Source of the DNA: Siphonodentalium dalli
Lineage: Eukaryota; Mollusca; Scaphopoda; Gadilida; Siphonodentaliidae
Assembly: GCA_032622095.1 (NCBI GenBank)
Contig: CP136063.1
Span: 70,037,980 to 70,101,979, forward strand
Length of the DNA: 64,000 nucleotides
Direction of reading: 5' to 3'
In this document: piece by piece, positions 33,872-46,400 of the stretch
How positions within the stretch are numbered: the first letter of the stretch is position 1
How the letters are laid out: every line of letters starts with the position of its first letter
Notes under the pieces: generated by a model
The model's database searches: none
Seen by the model: the letters and a program-made list of their open reading frames with translations, nothing else
Told to the model about the DNA's origin: nothing
Made by a program: the position numbers and the translations under genes

Positions 33872-34839
33872 TAACTTTATACACTCTGAAAAACTTCAAG
33901 GTCATATCGGTTGTCGACATATTGATCCTCTCCACCCTCCCGACATACATGGTATTCTTGATAATTATACACCACAAGCGAACTTGTTCATAGCTATATA
34001 TCACCTATACTATAAGTTCATATGAGTTATTTAAACACGGTTGGATAACAATGTACATGCCAAAATAACGTATTACTAGCGACGACCGTGTTCTGACTAG
34101 ATGGCAATTACTGTTATTGTTATTGATTCGGGCTTCCGTATCATCGATTTTCTGATTGTCAATTGACCTCTCGAAGACATTGTTTTCTATAGATATCGCA
34201 ATTAAAACAGTTTCAAGGATTGCATAACAAATTCGAGATATAGTTTTTGGCGTCAACTATGGAATTCATTTCCACAATCTGCCAATTACTCTCCGTTATT
34301 TCTGATGTTACAGTTTAGATTGGATACAGCAGTTATTAAATCACAGAAGAAAATAGATAAAAAGTGTCAAACGTTAATATAAATGTTTAGTTTTAGTTTC
34401 TTTATTTGTATTTTGTTTAATAAAATATATAAATTTTTAGAGAAGTGGTCTTTGAGATGTAATACGACTCACCCATCGTTTCCACAAACATCATGATAAT
34501 GAACTGCATTTGTGCATTTTACTTGTATACATGTATAAAACTCATTGAGCCAACTGGGACTAATTGGCGCTATATATAAGAAATTTTATTATTATTATTA
34601 TAACAATTTTAAAGTTGTGAAGTTTTTTTGGGTACACATGTGACACAAACGCAATATTACAGACCGTTTGCCATAATTCTCGTATCACATTTTTCTCTTA
34701 CCCACTAACATTATATGTAGACCACAGTCACGCCAACACTCACACTAGCATCACCGTATACAATACGACATTCTTATTAAATATAATGTACTTGATGTCC
34801 TTATACAATATACTTTACCAATGGTATCTTCCCTTCTAA
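33872..34839. other. Intergenic DNA with a SINE-like tail at ~34560-34603
   Basis: GGCGCTATATATAAGAAATT followed by an ATT-rich tail resembles the 3' end of animal SINEs and LINEs. A similar tail lies in opposite orientation at 51714-51760. No gene otherwise. Confidence 0.4.
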
Positions 34840-35243
34840 ATGTGCATGGAAAACTCTGGTTCGCGATAAAATTCTTGCTTATGAAAATGCCATATGGAAA
34901 TCAACCATGTTATCAGATCAAGAATTGGCAATATTTTCTCATTTGCACAACTCTCTAGATATGTCTCCATCGTGGCTCACACCGCCTATAGGGACAAAGG
35001 TAAATGCCACAAATGTGGTATGAATGTCTTGTACAACATGTATTTTGTGACTGTGTAGCTCTTGCTGATGTAAGGAATATCGTATGGTTTGATGTTATTG
35101 ACCAATTCGGCACCGAAACATTCCTATTTCTTGATAACCTAGATCCTTATTTACGCCACCGGTGTAAGATGTTTTGGACATTTGATTTACGCGTGGACCA
35201 ATGGGCGAATGCATTATGGGTGATTAGGTATTCTCGTACTTGA
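34840..35243 (+). pseudogene. C-terminal relic of a non-LTR retrotransposon
   Basis: Across two frames the plus strand gives a KCHKCG pair of cysteines near 35000-35015, then (35004-35243 frame) VQHVFCDCVALADVR and a stop at 35243. The C-x2-C followed by H-x3-C is the zinc-knuckle arrangement at the end of LINE ORF2 proteins. Frames are broken before it and there is no reverse-transcriptase core. Confidence 0.55.
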
Positions 35244-35311
35244 GTAGACCGTACCGATAGAGTCACGATAGTCCGACACAGATTAGCACATGTGTTTACG
35301 CCACCGGTGTA

Positions 35312-36071
35312 ATTGGGGGGGCATGTCTCTATTCCGAAGGTTCGCTATCCCGAAGGTCCACTATTCCGAAGGTTCTCTATTCTGAATGTTCGCTATTCCG
35401 AAGGATCACTATTCCGAAGGTTTGCTATTCCGAAGGTTCTCTATTCCGAAGGTTTTTGTTATTTTAAGGTTAATTCTATATTCTAAAGTATTGAGAGGGT
35501 TCATTATCACGAAGATTCTTTTTATGAAGGAAATAACTTAAAACATTAAATGTGATTTTGTTTTGTTTTCGCGGGTTTTCTTGAGATTTAATGTCATTAC
35601 GTGGGCCCATACCTTTGAATTCTTGGCATATAATATGAATGTTGCGGTATATATGGACCCTCCTGCATTGGGACATGACACAGGTACAGTTGACTTGAGT
35701 TTTGTTCTGCGCGGGCTCCAATTTGGGGTTCAATATTTTAATGGCCAATTTTAGAATTTTATGGGCCCATACCTTTGAATTCTGGGCATATAATATGCAT
35801 ATTGGGGGGCATGTCTCTATTCCGAAGGTTCGCTATCCCGAAGGTCCACTATTCCGAAGGTTCTCTATTCTGAATGTTAGCTATTCTGAAGGTTCACTAT
35901 TCCGAAGGTTCGCTATTCCGAAGGTTCTCTATTCCGAAGGTTTTTGTTATTTTAAGGTTAATTCTATATTCTAAAGTATTGAGAAAGTTCATTATCACGA
36001 AGATTCTTTTTATGAAGGAAATACCTTAAAACATTAAATGTGATTTTGTTTTGTTTTCGCGGGTTTTCTTG
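35312..36071. repeat. Duplicated block with 15-bp minisatellite units
   Basis: About 265 bp occur twice in direct orientation (35312-35582 and 35810-36071). Each starts TTGGGGGGGCATGTCTC, continues with about nine units of CTATTCCGAAGGTTC (variants include CTATCCCGAAGGTCC), and ends in a shared unique part to GTTTTCGCGGGTTTTCTTG. The spacer has its own duplicated segment (GGGCCCATACCTTTGAATTC at 35602 and 35763), so the block grew by at least two duplications. Confidence 0.85.
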
Positions 36072-36808
36072 TCAACTATTGGGTTGCTATCTCGGCCACC
36101 CGCCGTTAGAAGTTCCTGGTGTGCTCCATACCGATGAATTAGTCTTGTTCTTCTCACGTTTAGCAGCAAATATTTGGAAATTCTACAATCTAGATACCGG
36201 TTAATACCGCTCTGTTAATTAATACAAGGTCATCGGAACTTAACAAACCTTTCATATTTGATTACATCGTTCTGAGTATATACGACCAACCATACAATTG
36301 AGACTATACACACATATATATATATATATATATATACCACTGTCGTCTCTGACGTTGCTTATTTCATAAACTAATATGTGTTCTCTCTTTCAGATATCCT
36401 TTGTAAATATGTTATACATGTATTTAATATTTTTGTTAATCTTCGATCTCGGAGGATAATTAAAGAATATATACAATACCATGATGTTTCACATCAATAA
36501 TCCACGGAGGGCAGCTATATTTCAATCTTCCAGTATTCCAGTTTATAATGTGGGTGCATTGTAAACTCGTAGATCTTTCGTTGCGTTGTGGATAGCGGGA
36601 TCTTTGTATACAGTGTTCATATCTGCCACCTTTCCACGTGATAACGAATCACATCTATAATTTACAAAGTTATTACGAATAGTATATGTTAGAAACTCTT
36701 TAAAGACATATTATGGATTTGTTCGGGTGTGTGAAACTGATAAGTTAGTATTCAGACGCTATGCCAAATGGAGGAATGCAGCATTCTAATGACATCGTCA
36801 AGAATCGC
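36072..36808. other. Intergenic DNA with an AT dinucleotide run
   Basis: An alternating AT run lies at about 36311-36338. From about 36726 the sequence matches the dispersed repeat at 28926-29300. Confidence 0.45.
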
Positions 36809-38310
36809 AAAGAAATGGACCATACCACTCCATAGAAAACATTGTCTGAACTATTCGCAATTGTAAATATTTACATCTCGATTCGGGACGTAACTATCGC
36901 CATCGAAAGTCATTGCATTTAATTAATATATAAGAATGACGGTGTGTGTTGTAAATTTGGATTAATATTCTTAAAAATAACCACTTTGAGCAAGATTATT
37001 CTCCATTTCTATGTGATCACCATTTCAGAGTGTTTCACATAACTGTATTCACACTTGCGAAGTCTCTCGATGTCTCAATTTACGGTTGTGTGTGCGGCAT
37101 ATTATATATATCAAGTAAACATCATGGCTCGGATGTGGAGAGCGTTCGTCAAATCGAGTATATGTGGTCTAAGTGAATTAACTGCATATAATGTTCGGTT
37201 ATAAAAGCATCATATTCATTTTTATATCGGCTATGTTTGGCAATTTTTAATGAATTGACTAAAATGAGTAATGCTAGTTTATAATTCGTGATTTAAAAAA
37301 TTGCCATTATATATAGGATGTTTTTTCTGGGACAAAAGCGAAAACGCCATATCCTTCAGCACAAGAAACGAGCAACACATTTTGTAACAGTATAAAGCAC
37401 GAACATATAGAGATTAACTCAGACCACCGATAACTAGATATATGCCCATAACGGTGCACTTTTACATGGCCGGTTGTGAACGTGTCAAAATATATGACAG
37501 ATAGGCCTATTCGTGAGAGTATTCTGACTACATACATATATATTGGGTCAGCAAAAGACATCAAATTCAAGGTATATCTAAAACATTATTACACTCAAAA
37601 CACAGTAACAACATTCACGTGAGGATGTAATTGGTACGTTGGTATACGTGTTGTTTGTACCAAACACTGTCTTTATGACTACGTATTGGAGTGATCTCGT
37701 TAATTCTCGGAAGAGGATTCATAGTTCTCATTGGGTTGGGGGGGGGGGGGGGGGGGTAAAGCCATAATTATGGCTAGCATACTAACAAAAATCGTTCACT
37801 GCTCATAACCAGGTACCCTTTCAACGCATCTGTGGTGCGAAGCAGAAAAAAGTATAGGAGCGACCTTGCTCAAGGGTGATAACTTGGCGCCAAATTTGAA
37901 AAGCGTACAATCCGACAATTGCACGTCAATCAATTCGGCCAAGCCACTGCTGTGTGAAAATCACATTAGTCCAGCGACGGGCTGCGAACACATCTAGCTG
38001 CGATGCGATGCTTTATTGATAACCCAATCGTACAATATGCACAAAATATAGAGTTATGTAACATATTTACAGTGATGTTGACAACGAAATCAAGTCTTAT
38101 TGACGCGCTTATAATCACTGGACCACGGAACTCCACGGATACGTGCACCCGTGTGTCAAATTACATGAAACATGTCGTATATATGTATTTCTATTTATAA
38201 TTGTCCAATACATTATAAACACTACAAAGGGAATAATACCTATACAATTTTAAAAGGACTTTAATCGCACACACGGATATACTTTCAGGTTACTTGTTGA
38301 ATCGTGGATT

Positions 38311-40635
38311 ATGCCGCTGCGTTTAATATCCGGGTTGGTTTCTGTGACATATATCTTGCTGGCCGTCGGGGATTCTTTGAAAACTGAGGAATACTCAAAA
38401 CTTTGTCCAGACAGTTGTTCATGCAAACAAGAAGCAAGAGGGTCATCTCTCTTCTGCAAAGGAAGTCCCTCCAAAGTAATTCCTGTCAGTGTACTCTCTG
38501 TCACTTTGTTAACAACAGAAGACTGGCTTTGTCAAGAATGTTTCATCCATGTCTCGTGGACATCTGTGTTGAATTTAACCGTTTTGAGTGAATGGAAAAA
38601 CGGTGTTACTATAAATAATAACACGTTCCGTGGTTTGGAAAAATTACAGAGTTTGTCTTTTTCTGGTGCTGTCGGAGAACGTTGGGATGGGGCTGCACTC
38701 CATCATCTACAGAACCTGGAACATCTTAGTTTAGCTAACAGTCTGTTCATGATGCTGGACCACTACACCACGTTGGTGTCTTCACTTCCAAACGCTTCAC
38801 TGAAGACACTCAATGCCAGCAGAACTAACCGATATTGGGATTCGGGCGGACAGCTACTAAATTGGCAGTTTTTCGACATGTTGAATACTCATCATATAGA
38901 GGTTCTGGACGTTTCTTACACAGGAACCCTGTTGTTATCATTCGAAGACCTTTTTGAATCACTTGTGAAGTTTGACACCATTAAGGAGCTTTACCTCTCT
39001 GGAACTATGTTTGTCGGACTGGGTGATTCCAAGGGAATGTTCTATTGGGGTATGGTGGGCCGAGCATTTCCAAATATCATTAAAATTGTTTACAAAAATT
39101 TGCGACTTCCACCAGGAACCAAACTCATAGTCACACCCGACGAGTGCTGTCACGAGAACCCACCCGAAATGTGCAGTGACGAATCGTACAAAAACACTCC
39201 TTCAGCATTCCAAAATGTCATTGAATTTGATATAAGTGACAGCAATGTGTTCCCTCCTAATATCTTAGAATGCCATTTTCATATCTTAACCGAAATTTCG
39301 TATCTCAGAACCTTCATCGCAAGAAACAATAGCATCATGCAAATCGATGTCGATCTAGACTTCATTCCCAGTCTGGAGAATTTAGACTTACGTGGGAACA
39401 CCATTACCCATTTGAGATCTACTATATTCAAAGGCCTACACAAAATACGAAGAATAAATTTGGCGAACAATCGATTGGGAAGAGATGAAAGCGATTCGTT
39501 ACAGTATTTGTTTATTCACTCGAAGAACTTGGAACATATTGACCTGTCTGCAAACAGCATAAGACGTCTGTCGAGCGGCATGTTTACAAACAACTACAAG
39601 CTGAAGTCACTTATTCTGTCCTATAATAACCTGGAAATATTCTCACTTAAGTTGACCAACATGCAAGAGTTATCTTTCGTGGACTTGAGTGGAAACAGAA
39701 TCATGGTAATCAGTGACATCACCATGGCAGACGTCACTTATATGATGAATGCGATGAGTCACCCGCTTATAGATCTCCATGACAACGACCTTGTGTGTTC
39801 TTGTGAATCAAAACAATTTGTGTCTCGACTTCAAAGACTTCATTCGGCATTCATAGACTGGGAAACAATGTCATGCTTATTTCAAGGCATCGAAGTCTAC
39901 CTCACCGATGTGAAACCAGAAGATCTTCAAATTCTTTGTTTGGACTTTCTGTGGAAGATAATTCTTCCATGTGTTTTAACCATCGGTTTAGTGGTTTTAT
40001 TGGCATATTCGTGTTACCGGAAGCGACTATACTTCATTAGGGTATATATACGCTTCCGGTTTTGGCTTATTAATAGGAAGAGAAAGGTACACTTAGATGC
40101 TGTTGATCGCATTTTCGTGGCATACTGCCATCACGATAAGGACTTCGTTGTGAGTACTATGTTTCCGAAAGTAAATCCAATACTAATGAGATTACTTGGA
40201 ACAGAAACTGATGTCCTATATGTAGGCGACAAACACTTTGCGGTCGGTAGTGATATTACCACGGAAATAGTAACTGCAATACTAACATGCAGATGCACTG
40301 TCGTCGTTGTCACTGAAAACTTCATTGATAGTCCGTGGATAACACTGGAGACAGGATTTACTTGGATTCACAACAAGCCAATAATTCCGATATATTTGGA
40401 AAAAATTGAGAAAAAACGTTTGCCTGGCGTGCTGCGGTATTACTATGACAAGAAAATTAGGTTACTGTATCCAAACGATGGGAGTCCAGAAAATGAAGAA
40501 CTGTTCTGGCAGTCTTTTTTGGCAAGCTTGTCGAATGTGTTTGGGAAACAAATAGAACGACCAGATACAGTGAACGAACCAGCGCCTAGCATATCTGACT
40601 ATGACTATGTCGAACAAAGGGAGATATGTGTGTGA
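38311..40635 (+). CDS. Toll-like receptor (LRR-TM-TIR), complete, single exon
   Basis: A 774-codon uninterrupted frame encodes a type I innate-immune receptor. A signal peptide (about residues 1-22) is followed by an N-terminal cysteine cap (C32, C36, C38, C49). About ten leucine-rich repeats run to about residue 480, with the clearest LxxLxLxxNxL at residues 300-480. A C-terminal cap follows (C496, C498, C522, C543), then a transmembrane helix (about 546-569), a basic stop-transfer segment and a TIR domain (about 599-745). TIR box 1 is RIFVAYCHHDKDF and box 3 is the FW pair at 732-733. Box 2 reads GDKHFAVGSDI (639-649), without the usual RD..PG. One cysteine cap makes it the vertebrate-like (sccTLR) layout. 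ATG has A at -3, and a TTTCAG acceptor-like site lies about 22 bp upstream, so a 5'-UTR intron is possible. Ligand unknown. Antisense and shifted frames here are shadows. Confidence 0.95.
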   Translation: MPLRLISGLVSVTYILLAVGDSLKTEEYSKLCPDSCSCKQEARGSSLFCKGSPSKVIPVSVLSVTLLTTEDWLCQECFIHVSWTSVLNLTVLSEWKNGVTINNNTFRGLEKLQSLSFSGAVGERWDGAALHHLQNLEHLSLANSLFMMLDHYTTLVSSLPNASLKTLNASRTNRYWDSGGQLLNWQFFDMLNTHHIEVLDVSYTGTLLLSFEDLFESLVKFDTIKELYLSGTMFVGLGDSKGMFYWGMVGRAFPNIIKIVYKNLRLPPGTKLIVTPDECCHENPPEMCSDESYKNTPSAFQNVIEFDISDSNVFPPNILECHFHILTEISYLRTFIARNNSIMQIDVDLDFIPSLENLDLRGNTITHLRSTIFKGLHKIRRINLANNRLGRDESDSLQYLFIHSKNLEHIDLSANSIRRLSSGMFTNNYKLKSLILSYNNLEIFSLKLTNMQELSFVDLSGNRIMVISDITMADVTYMMNAMSHPLIDLHDNDLVCSCESKQFVSRLQRLHSAFIDWETMSCLFQGIEVYLTDVKPEDLQILCLDFLWKIILPCVLTIGLVVLLAYSCYRKRLYFIRVYIRFRFWLINRKRKVHLDAVDRIFVAYCHHDKDFVVSTMFPKVNPILMRLLGTETDVLYVGDKHFAVGSDITTEIVTAILTCRCTVVVVTENFIDSPWITLETGFTWIHNKPIIPIYLEKIEKKRLPGVLRYYYDKKIRLLYPNDGSPENEELFWQSFLASLSNVFGKQIERPDTVNEPAPSISDYDYVEQREICV

Positions 40636-43440
40636 TTCGTTCTGTTATGTGAAAGACACCTACAGAACCCTACTGTTGAAACTATCATGTTACTACCTGT
40701 ATTGCTAAGACTATTCTAATTAGCCAGTTTCAACAACAGTTACATGTTACGTGCGATGCCATTGCCAACGGAGGTCACATGGCTCATGCGATAATTTCGC
40801 CTGAAGGTACCATGATCAAACTGCTTAGAATTTTGTGTCCAATGTGCATGTATTTAATTTCAATAACCCAACCTTCTGGTCACTGAATGAGCAATACACA
40901 GCGCATGCAGAGATTTGCCTGCATGAAAATAATTAAATTTGTTTGAAGCCATTTATGCGTATCATTGGTCGCACTATGGCAGCTTGTTCTCGCCATCGAC
41001 CATTACTTTCAGTTCCTGATGTAATTATCATTTACACTACACTGTGTGGCATGCTGGAACTATACCAAAATTATATAAATGTATTTTATTCAAAATTTGT
41101 TCAGTTGTATATCAAGCAGAGTCAATTCCCGAGGAATAGTTTCCAGCGAGTTTCCGGTTGTACATGTATTTTATACATATATACCATGGGCTGATAATTC
41201 AAAGCTGTCATTGCTGTGCTATAAGTTCGGTCGATGTTAGAAGTTTATGTGTTCATAAACACATTTAGCAAATGTTCTGGCCTCGGGAGTTGCGCATTTT
41301 CGAGGTCAGAGCAAGCGTTTATTTGAAAAACAAAATACCCCGTTGACGCACGCGGTTCGTTTCATCATGCTATTCCGTGATATTTATAAACCGAATTTCA
41401 TCAGTAATATCAATCGTCGACAAATAACTATCTATTATAAATAGATTCTTCCCTAAACAATCAGCACTTTACCAGGAAGTTATACCAATAATAAACCAGA
41501 TAATTTCAGATCACGGAACAAAATAAAGTCACATAAAACAAAATTCATTCATATTTATATAAACTCAAAACTCAAGGGGAGTCACTCTATTGTTCATATC
41601 GCAAATACGAGAAACAAAATATTGGACAATAATTTTATAAATATAACTCGATATTTCCTTCAGACATTATAACGTCTTGTGAGTCTATTCGTTGAACCAA
41701 CGTCGTGTGGTATCAATTATATGTTTTATCTCGCTCCGCTCGAACGAACATACAATATTTACTCAGTAACATATCTACAAATGAGATCTTATATGTTTAT
41801 CTAGAAAAACTCAGGCCATCCTGGGCTGGTCCCTATCATAGTACACATGAATACATATGGAAACGCCAAAAGCAATGAACAGATGGCAAATGAAACAACG
41901 TTAACGTTCATTCAGATGTGAAACGAACAATTACCAGTAAGTTACATGTAAGTATATGTTATTTCCCGAGCTGTCGGGCATTCTGAACAATAATTCAACG
42001 AGGCGGAGTCCAGTTAATTATTGTTCCGAATGCCCGTCAGCGAGGGGAATATCTTTCTTAATCCACAGAAATACCAGTAATAAATCCACATACATCGCGT
42101 CCAATACCACAAAAGTTCTAGAAAAATTAAGTTCGATCATATAGTACAGGGGATGTAAAATATCGAGCCATAAACCCAAGATATATACAATCGGGAGATG
42201 TAGCGGATATGTGGTACAATTCCATGTTACAGAACTGCAACAAAGATGCAACTGAGCAAAGTTACATTAAATGCCAAATAATTTTCAACTCTCATTAATT
42301 TTGTAAAATAAAATATTGATTTTTGGTACATTTTACTATTGCCATATATATACATCTATATTTATCTGTCTTCTTATTTTTCTGCTTCTTCTGCTTCTTC
42401 TCCTTCTTCGGTCTTCTTTTATGTTTATAAATCACACTTAGCACTTTGTAAATATTGCACATCTCACCAGTAACACGTGAACTCATGTCTTAGAGATTAA
42501 AGCATAGCGGCATAGCATAGCATAGCATAGCATAGCATAGCAGGGTGAAGTTGGCTTAGATATATTTGTTTCTACTAATTTGGTACACATTAAACGGGGA
42601 ATCTTGAAATATAAACATGTATAGTGGTTTAACATGACCCACATGATAACATGATGCATCACATACTGTTTGTATTGGCAGAGGGGCTCCACAAGTTGAC
42701 AAGACGTGTGCCCCGATCCCTTCTGTATTATTATATGAAAATAAAATATGTTTCAAGTCATGCATCTCACACAGTGTTTGGTTTGATGTAAACAGTATTT
42801 ATTCCATATAATTCAATACAATATATGTTACAAAATGTGAATCATGAATATTGGTTTATGGAGGGGATCCGACATCAAGCATTAAGCTTATGGGGGTCGT
42901 TTCCGATTACGTGTGAATAGGCCCACATTGTGAGAAGGATAACATACTAATAGGTAGTTAAGTTCATACTAATTTTAGAAGATCATTGTTGGTATATATG
43001 TTACTTAGCTACTCACAGTGTGGGCTGGATCGATAGATATATCAAAATGAGATTTTTTCTTCTTATGGAATAATAGAAAGAAATTGATTGAAAATAGATT
43101 TAGTATAGCGGAACGAAGTATAGATCGGTATAGACAAGAGTGTGAGGTGACATATCAAACGTTTGTGAGTCTGATATGCAGTATAGGGAGGGGATATGGG
43201 GGAGTGTAAATGATAAGCTATTGCTTTTAATTTCTGCACTAATTTTGTGTTCTGGCCACTATCGATTGGATTTGTACGAATATATAATAGCATCAACATT
43301 AATATTTATATTTCTCACGCGATTTTTGACGATATGCGTCGATTTGATAACTATTAGATGATATGCCTGTGCGTGGTTCAAGCGGAAGTTCTTGGTTTGT
43401 GGTCAAGATTTATTTAAATCTTTTTGTACGAATAATGTAC
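40636..43440. other. 3' flank of the TLR (duplicated)
   Basis: No gene. It matches 53781-59655 apart from the 3-kb insertion in that copy. AATAAA occurs in CAATAATAAACC near 41490 and in AAAATAAAGT near 41520, possible but distant polyadenylation signals. A (GCATA)n microsatellite lies at about 42503-42540. Short palindrome-like arms around a TCTGAACAATAATTCAACG stretch occur at 41977-42040. Confidence 0.6.
42503..42540. repeat. GCATA pentanucleotide microsatellite
   Basis: Seven to eight tandem GCATA units. The paralogous site at about 58726-58757 has fewer units, a replication-slippage difference between the two copies. Confidence 0.85.
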
Positions 43441-46400
43441 TTCTGAACTTCTCGGAAAATCGTTATGTTATCTTCCTGAGACAGTTCATTAGACCATGTA
43501 GAAGTATATTGGTGGTAATGTTACATATATCAGATAATTCGTTCATAAATAACAGTCGCTGTGCATTGTATGATTGGCATTCAATTAAATAATGTTCTGT
43601 GTCCTCTACTTCACCACAGGTACACATGGGTTGGTCGGCAATGATGTTAACATATTTGTGGTAATTCAGATTCCTACAATTTAATCTGAGGCGGGCATGC
43701 AAAATTTGCGCTTCACGCGTGTTAGTGTGGTATAACCATTTAGGGGTCATCTGTCGTTTTGGTTCCAGAGAATTTGAGAAAGTTGCCAGTGAGTCCATGG
43801 CTACCTTGTTCGTATCTAGGTTGTTCCACAAAATTGTTGTTGATGGGAGAAACGATTTTTTGTAATATTCATAGTCAAAACTAGGGACCATAAGCATGCT
43901 AGACTGTCTAGTTTCACGTTGTGATATCTGTCCGTGAGTAGGGGGAACTAGGTTTCTGAGATAGACAGGTGATTGACCTTTCACCATTTTATAAAATAAT
44001 TTTAGTTTATATTTTTTCCGTCGTGATTTAAGGGTTTCCCAACTTGTTTCTCTAAGAAGAGATACATTACGGACAGACCTAGTCGCGCCTGTCACAATAC
44101 GAGCTGCCTCGTATTGTATATCTTCGATGTTGTCAGATTCTTGCTGGCTACAACCATTCCAGACAACACAAGAATATTCGAGGATTTACCTTATCATTAT
44201 AAAATAACATTTTTCGAGAGCGGCTCTGTCGAGATAGAATCGATATTTTCTCAAGAGGGAAATGCGTTTCCATGCGGTTTTCATCACTTGTTCAATATGG
44301 GGTCCCCAGTTTCCTGTTTTACTCAAAGTAACTCCAATATGTTTATGGGTATCTACTTCTTCAATAGGCTGTTGGTTCATGAACAGCGTTGGGTGAACAA
44401 GCTTCGTACGTTTCCTAGTGCATGTCAATGCTTCTGTTTTTAGAGCATTAAACTTGACAAGCCATTTAGAGGACAACGATTCTAGTCTATTGATATCATG
44501 CTGTAAAATAGTCGCTCCTATGTTTGGGTCGTCGATGACAAGTGCGAGTGAAGTGTCGTCGGCGAAAAGCCGAATGTCACATGCCTTATTTTCAACTATG
44601 TCATTGATAAAGACAAGAAATAGTACTGGCCCCAGGACCGATCATTGGGGCACTCCCGCTGTTATCTTTCCCCATGCAGATTGGCCAGAGGTTAAAACAA
44701 CACGTTGCTGGTGGTCCTATAGATACGATCTGAACCATTGCAGTAAATTATTGCGGATTCCTACAGAATGAAGTTTAAAGAGTAGGCCTTCGTGTCAAAC
44801 TTTGTCGAAAGCTTTGCTGATATCGACAAATAGTAACCGTACATCGTGTCCCTGTTCTATGATCTACTAAGATTGTCATATATGCCACATAATTGATATG
44901 AAGTTGAATCGGCCGGCACGAATCCTGACTGATGTTTGGTTAAACTGTTGTTCAACTGGAGGTGAGTCATGAAGTGTTTAGTAATACATTTTTCAAACAA
45001 CTTACTGAGGCAGCTTAGTAGTGAGATTGGGCGATAGTTTTCAGGATTACTACGATCTCCTTTCTTGTGTATGGGGACAACGTTTACTCGTTTCCACTCA
45101 GGCGGAAAATATGATTCGCGCAAAAAACGATTAAAAATCTGTGAGAGGGGCGTGCTGAGACGTAGACAGTTCTTCAGCAGGCGCGGGCTGATTATATCGG
45201 GACCAGAAGCCTTATCGTGCTGAAGTTCTTTCAATGTGTTATAGACTTCTAATTCCGAAATTTCAATGGTTTGCAATATAGTAAGATTGGGGTCATCTTC
45301 GATTATGTCTGGGGTTTTACTGGGTCTATCTATAGAGGCAATGCTACAGAAGTAATTATTAAGCACTGTGGATTTTTCGTCATCTGACGAAACAACATTG
45401 CCCTGCCAAATCAGGGGAGGTACATTATCGTTCCTATTTTGTGTGAGGCGTTTGAATGTTTTCCACCACTTTCCGTCCGCCGTATTGGGATTTTTCAAAA
45501 TTTCTTGTACTTTTAGTAGATGAATACTTTTGGCTGTTCTAACTTCGGATATTATTACGTTACGAGCTTTTCGATATTTAGTCCAAATGGTGGGGGTATT
45601 AAAGGTACTCAACCCGATAAAACTCCTCTCAATTACTATTTCAATGGCTTCGGGGGTCAAAAATATTTGATTCGAGTCGAGGAAGTCACCCATCAAAGCT
45701 CAGATTTGTTAGATATCGATTTTAGAAATCTATTATTTTTCATTATCGGGAATACTATCTGGCCCAGAACTCAGTCAACATTGCGTTAAAATTACCACTT
45801 GATTTTAGAGTTATCCATCCTTGTCTGTTTGAATAGATTTTGAGTACACATCCAGAGCAGATTACGGCAGTTATTAGTACTTATCTCGAGAATAATAACA
45901 AATTTCCAAAATCAATATCTAATAACTCTGAGCTTTGTTTGATGGGTTCCTCGACTCGAATCAAATATTTTTTACCCCCAAAGCCAAAGCAATAGTAATA
46001 TAGGACCCTCTGATCGGATTGTTGTTGTTGGAATCTGTTGAGATGGGGACCCTCTTTACGGGTTGAGTACCTTTAACTCTTTTTGCTGTTTGGTGAATTC
46101 TTTTTCGTTGTCTATATTTAGATACTTAATCCGTGGATTCATCCATTCAGGCTCGACTCGGCTAAATGGTATTGTTCTATGTGGAATATATTTACGCATA
46201 AGTTCTGTTATTTTTTCAGTTAATGTACAACAAACATTTTCAATTGCTACATTACGGAAAGTTTTGGCCCATTCCGGTGATTGTATGCTCGTTCATGCTG
46301 GTGAAGTTTGCTTGATCATAGAGGTAGACAGTGCGTTTGTTATGTTTTTCGTGTCTGAGTGGGTCACATAAAGATATTTTGACGTAGACGGGGACATGGT

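Noticed and set aside
44114-44771. Plus-strand frames of 109 and 117 codons
   Set aside because: Antisense shadows of the decayed LINE copy A.
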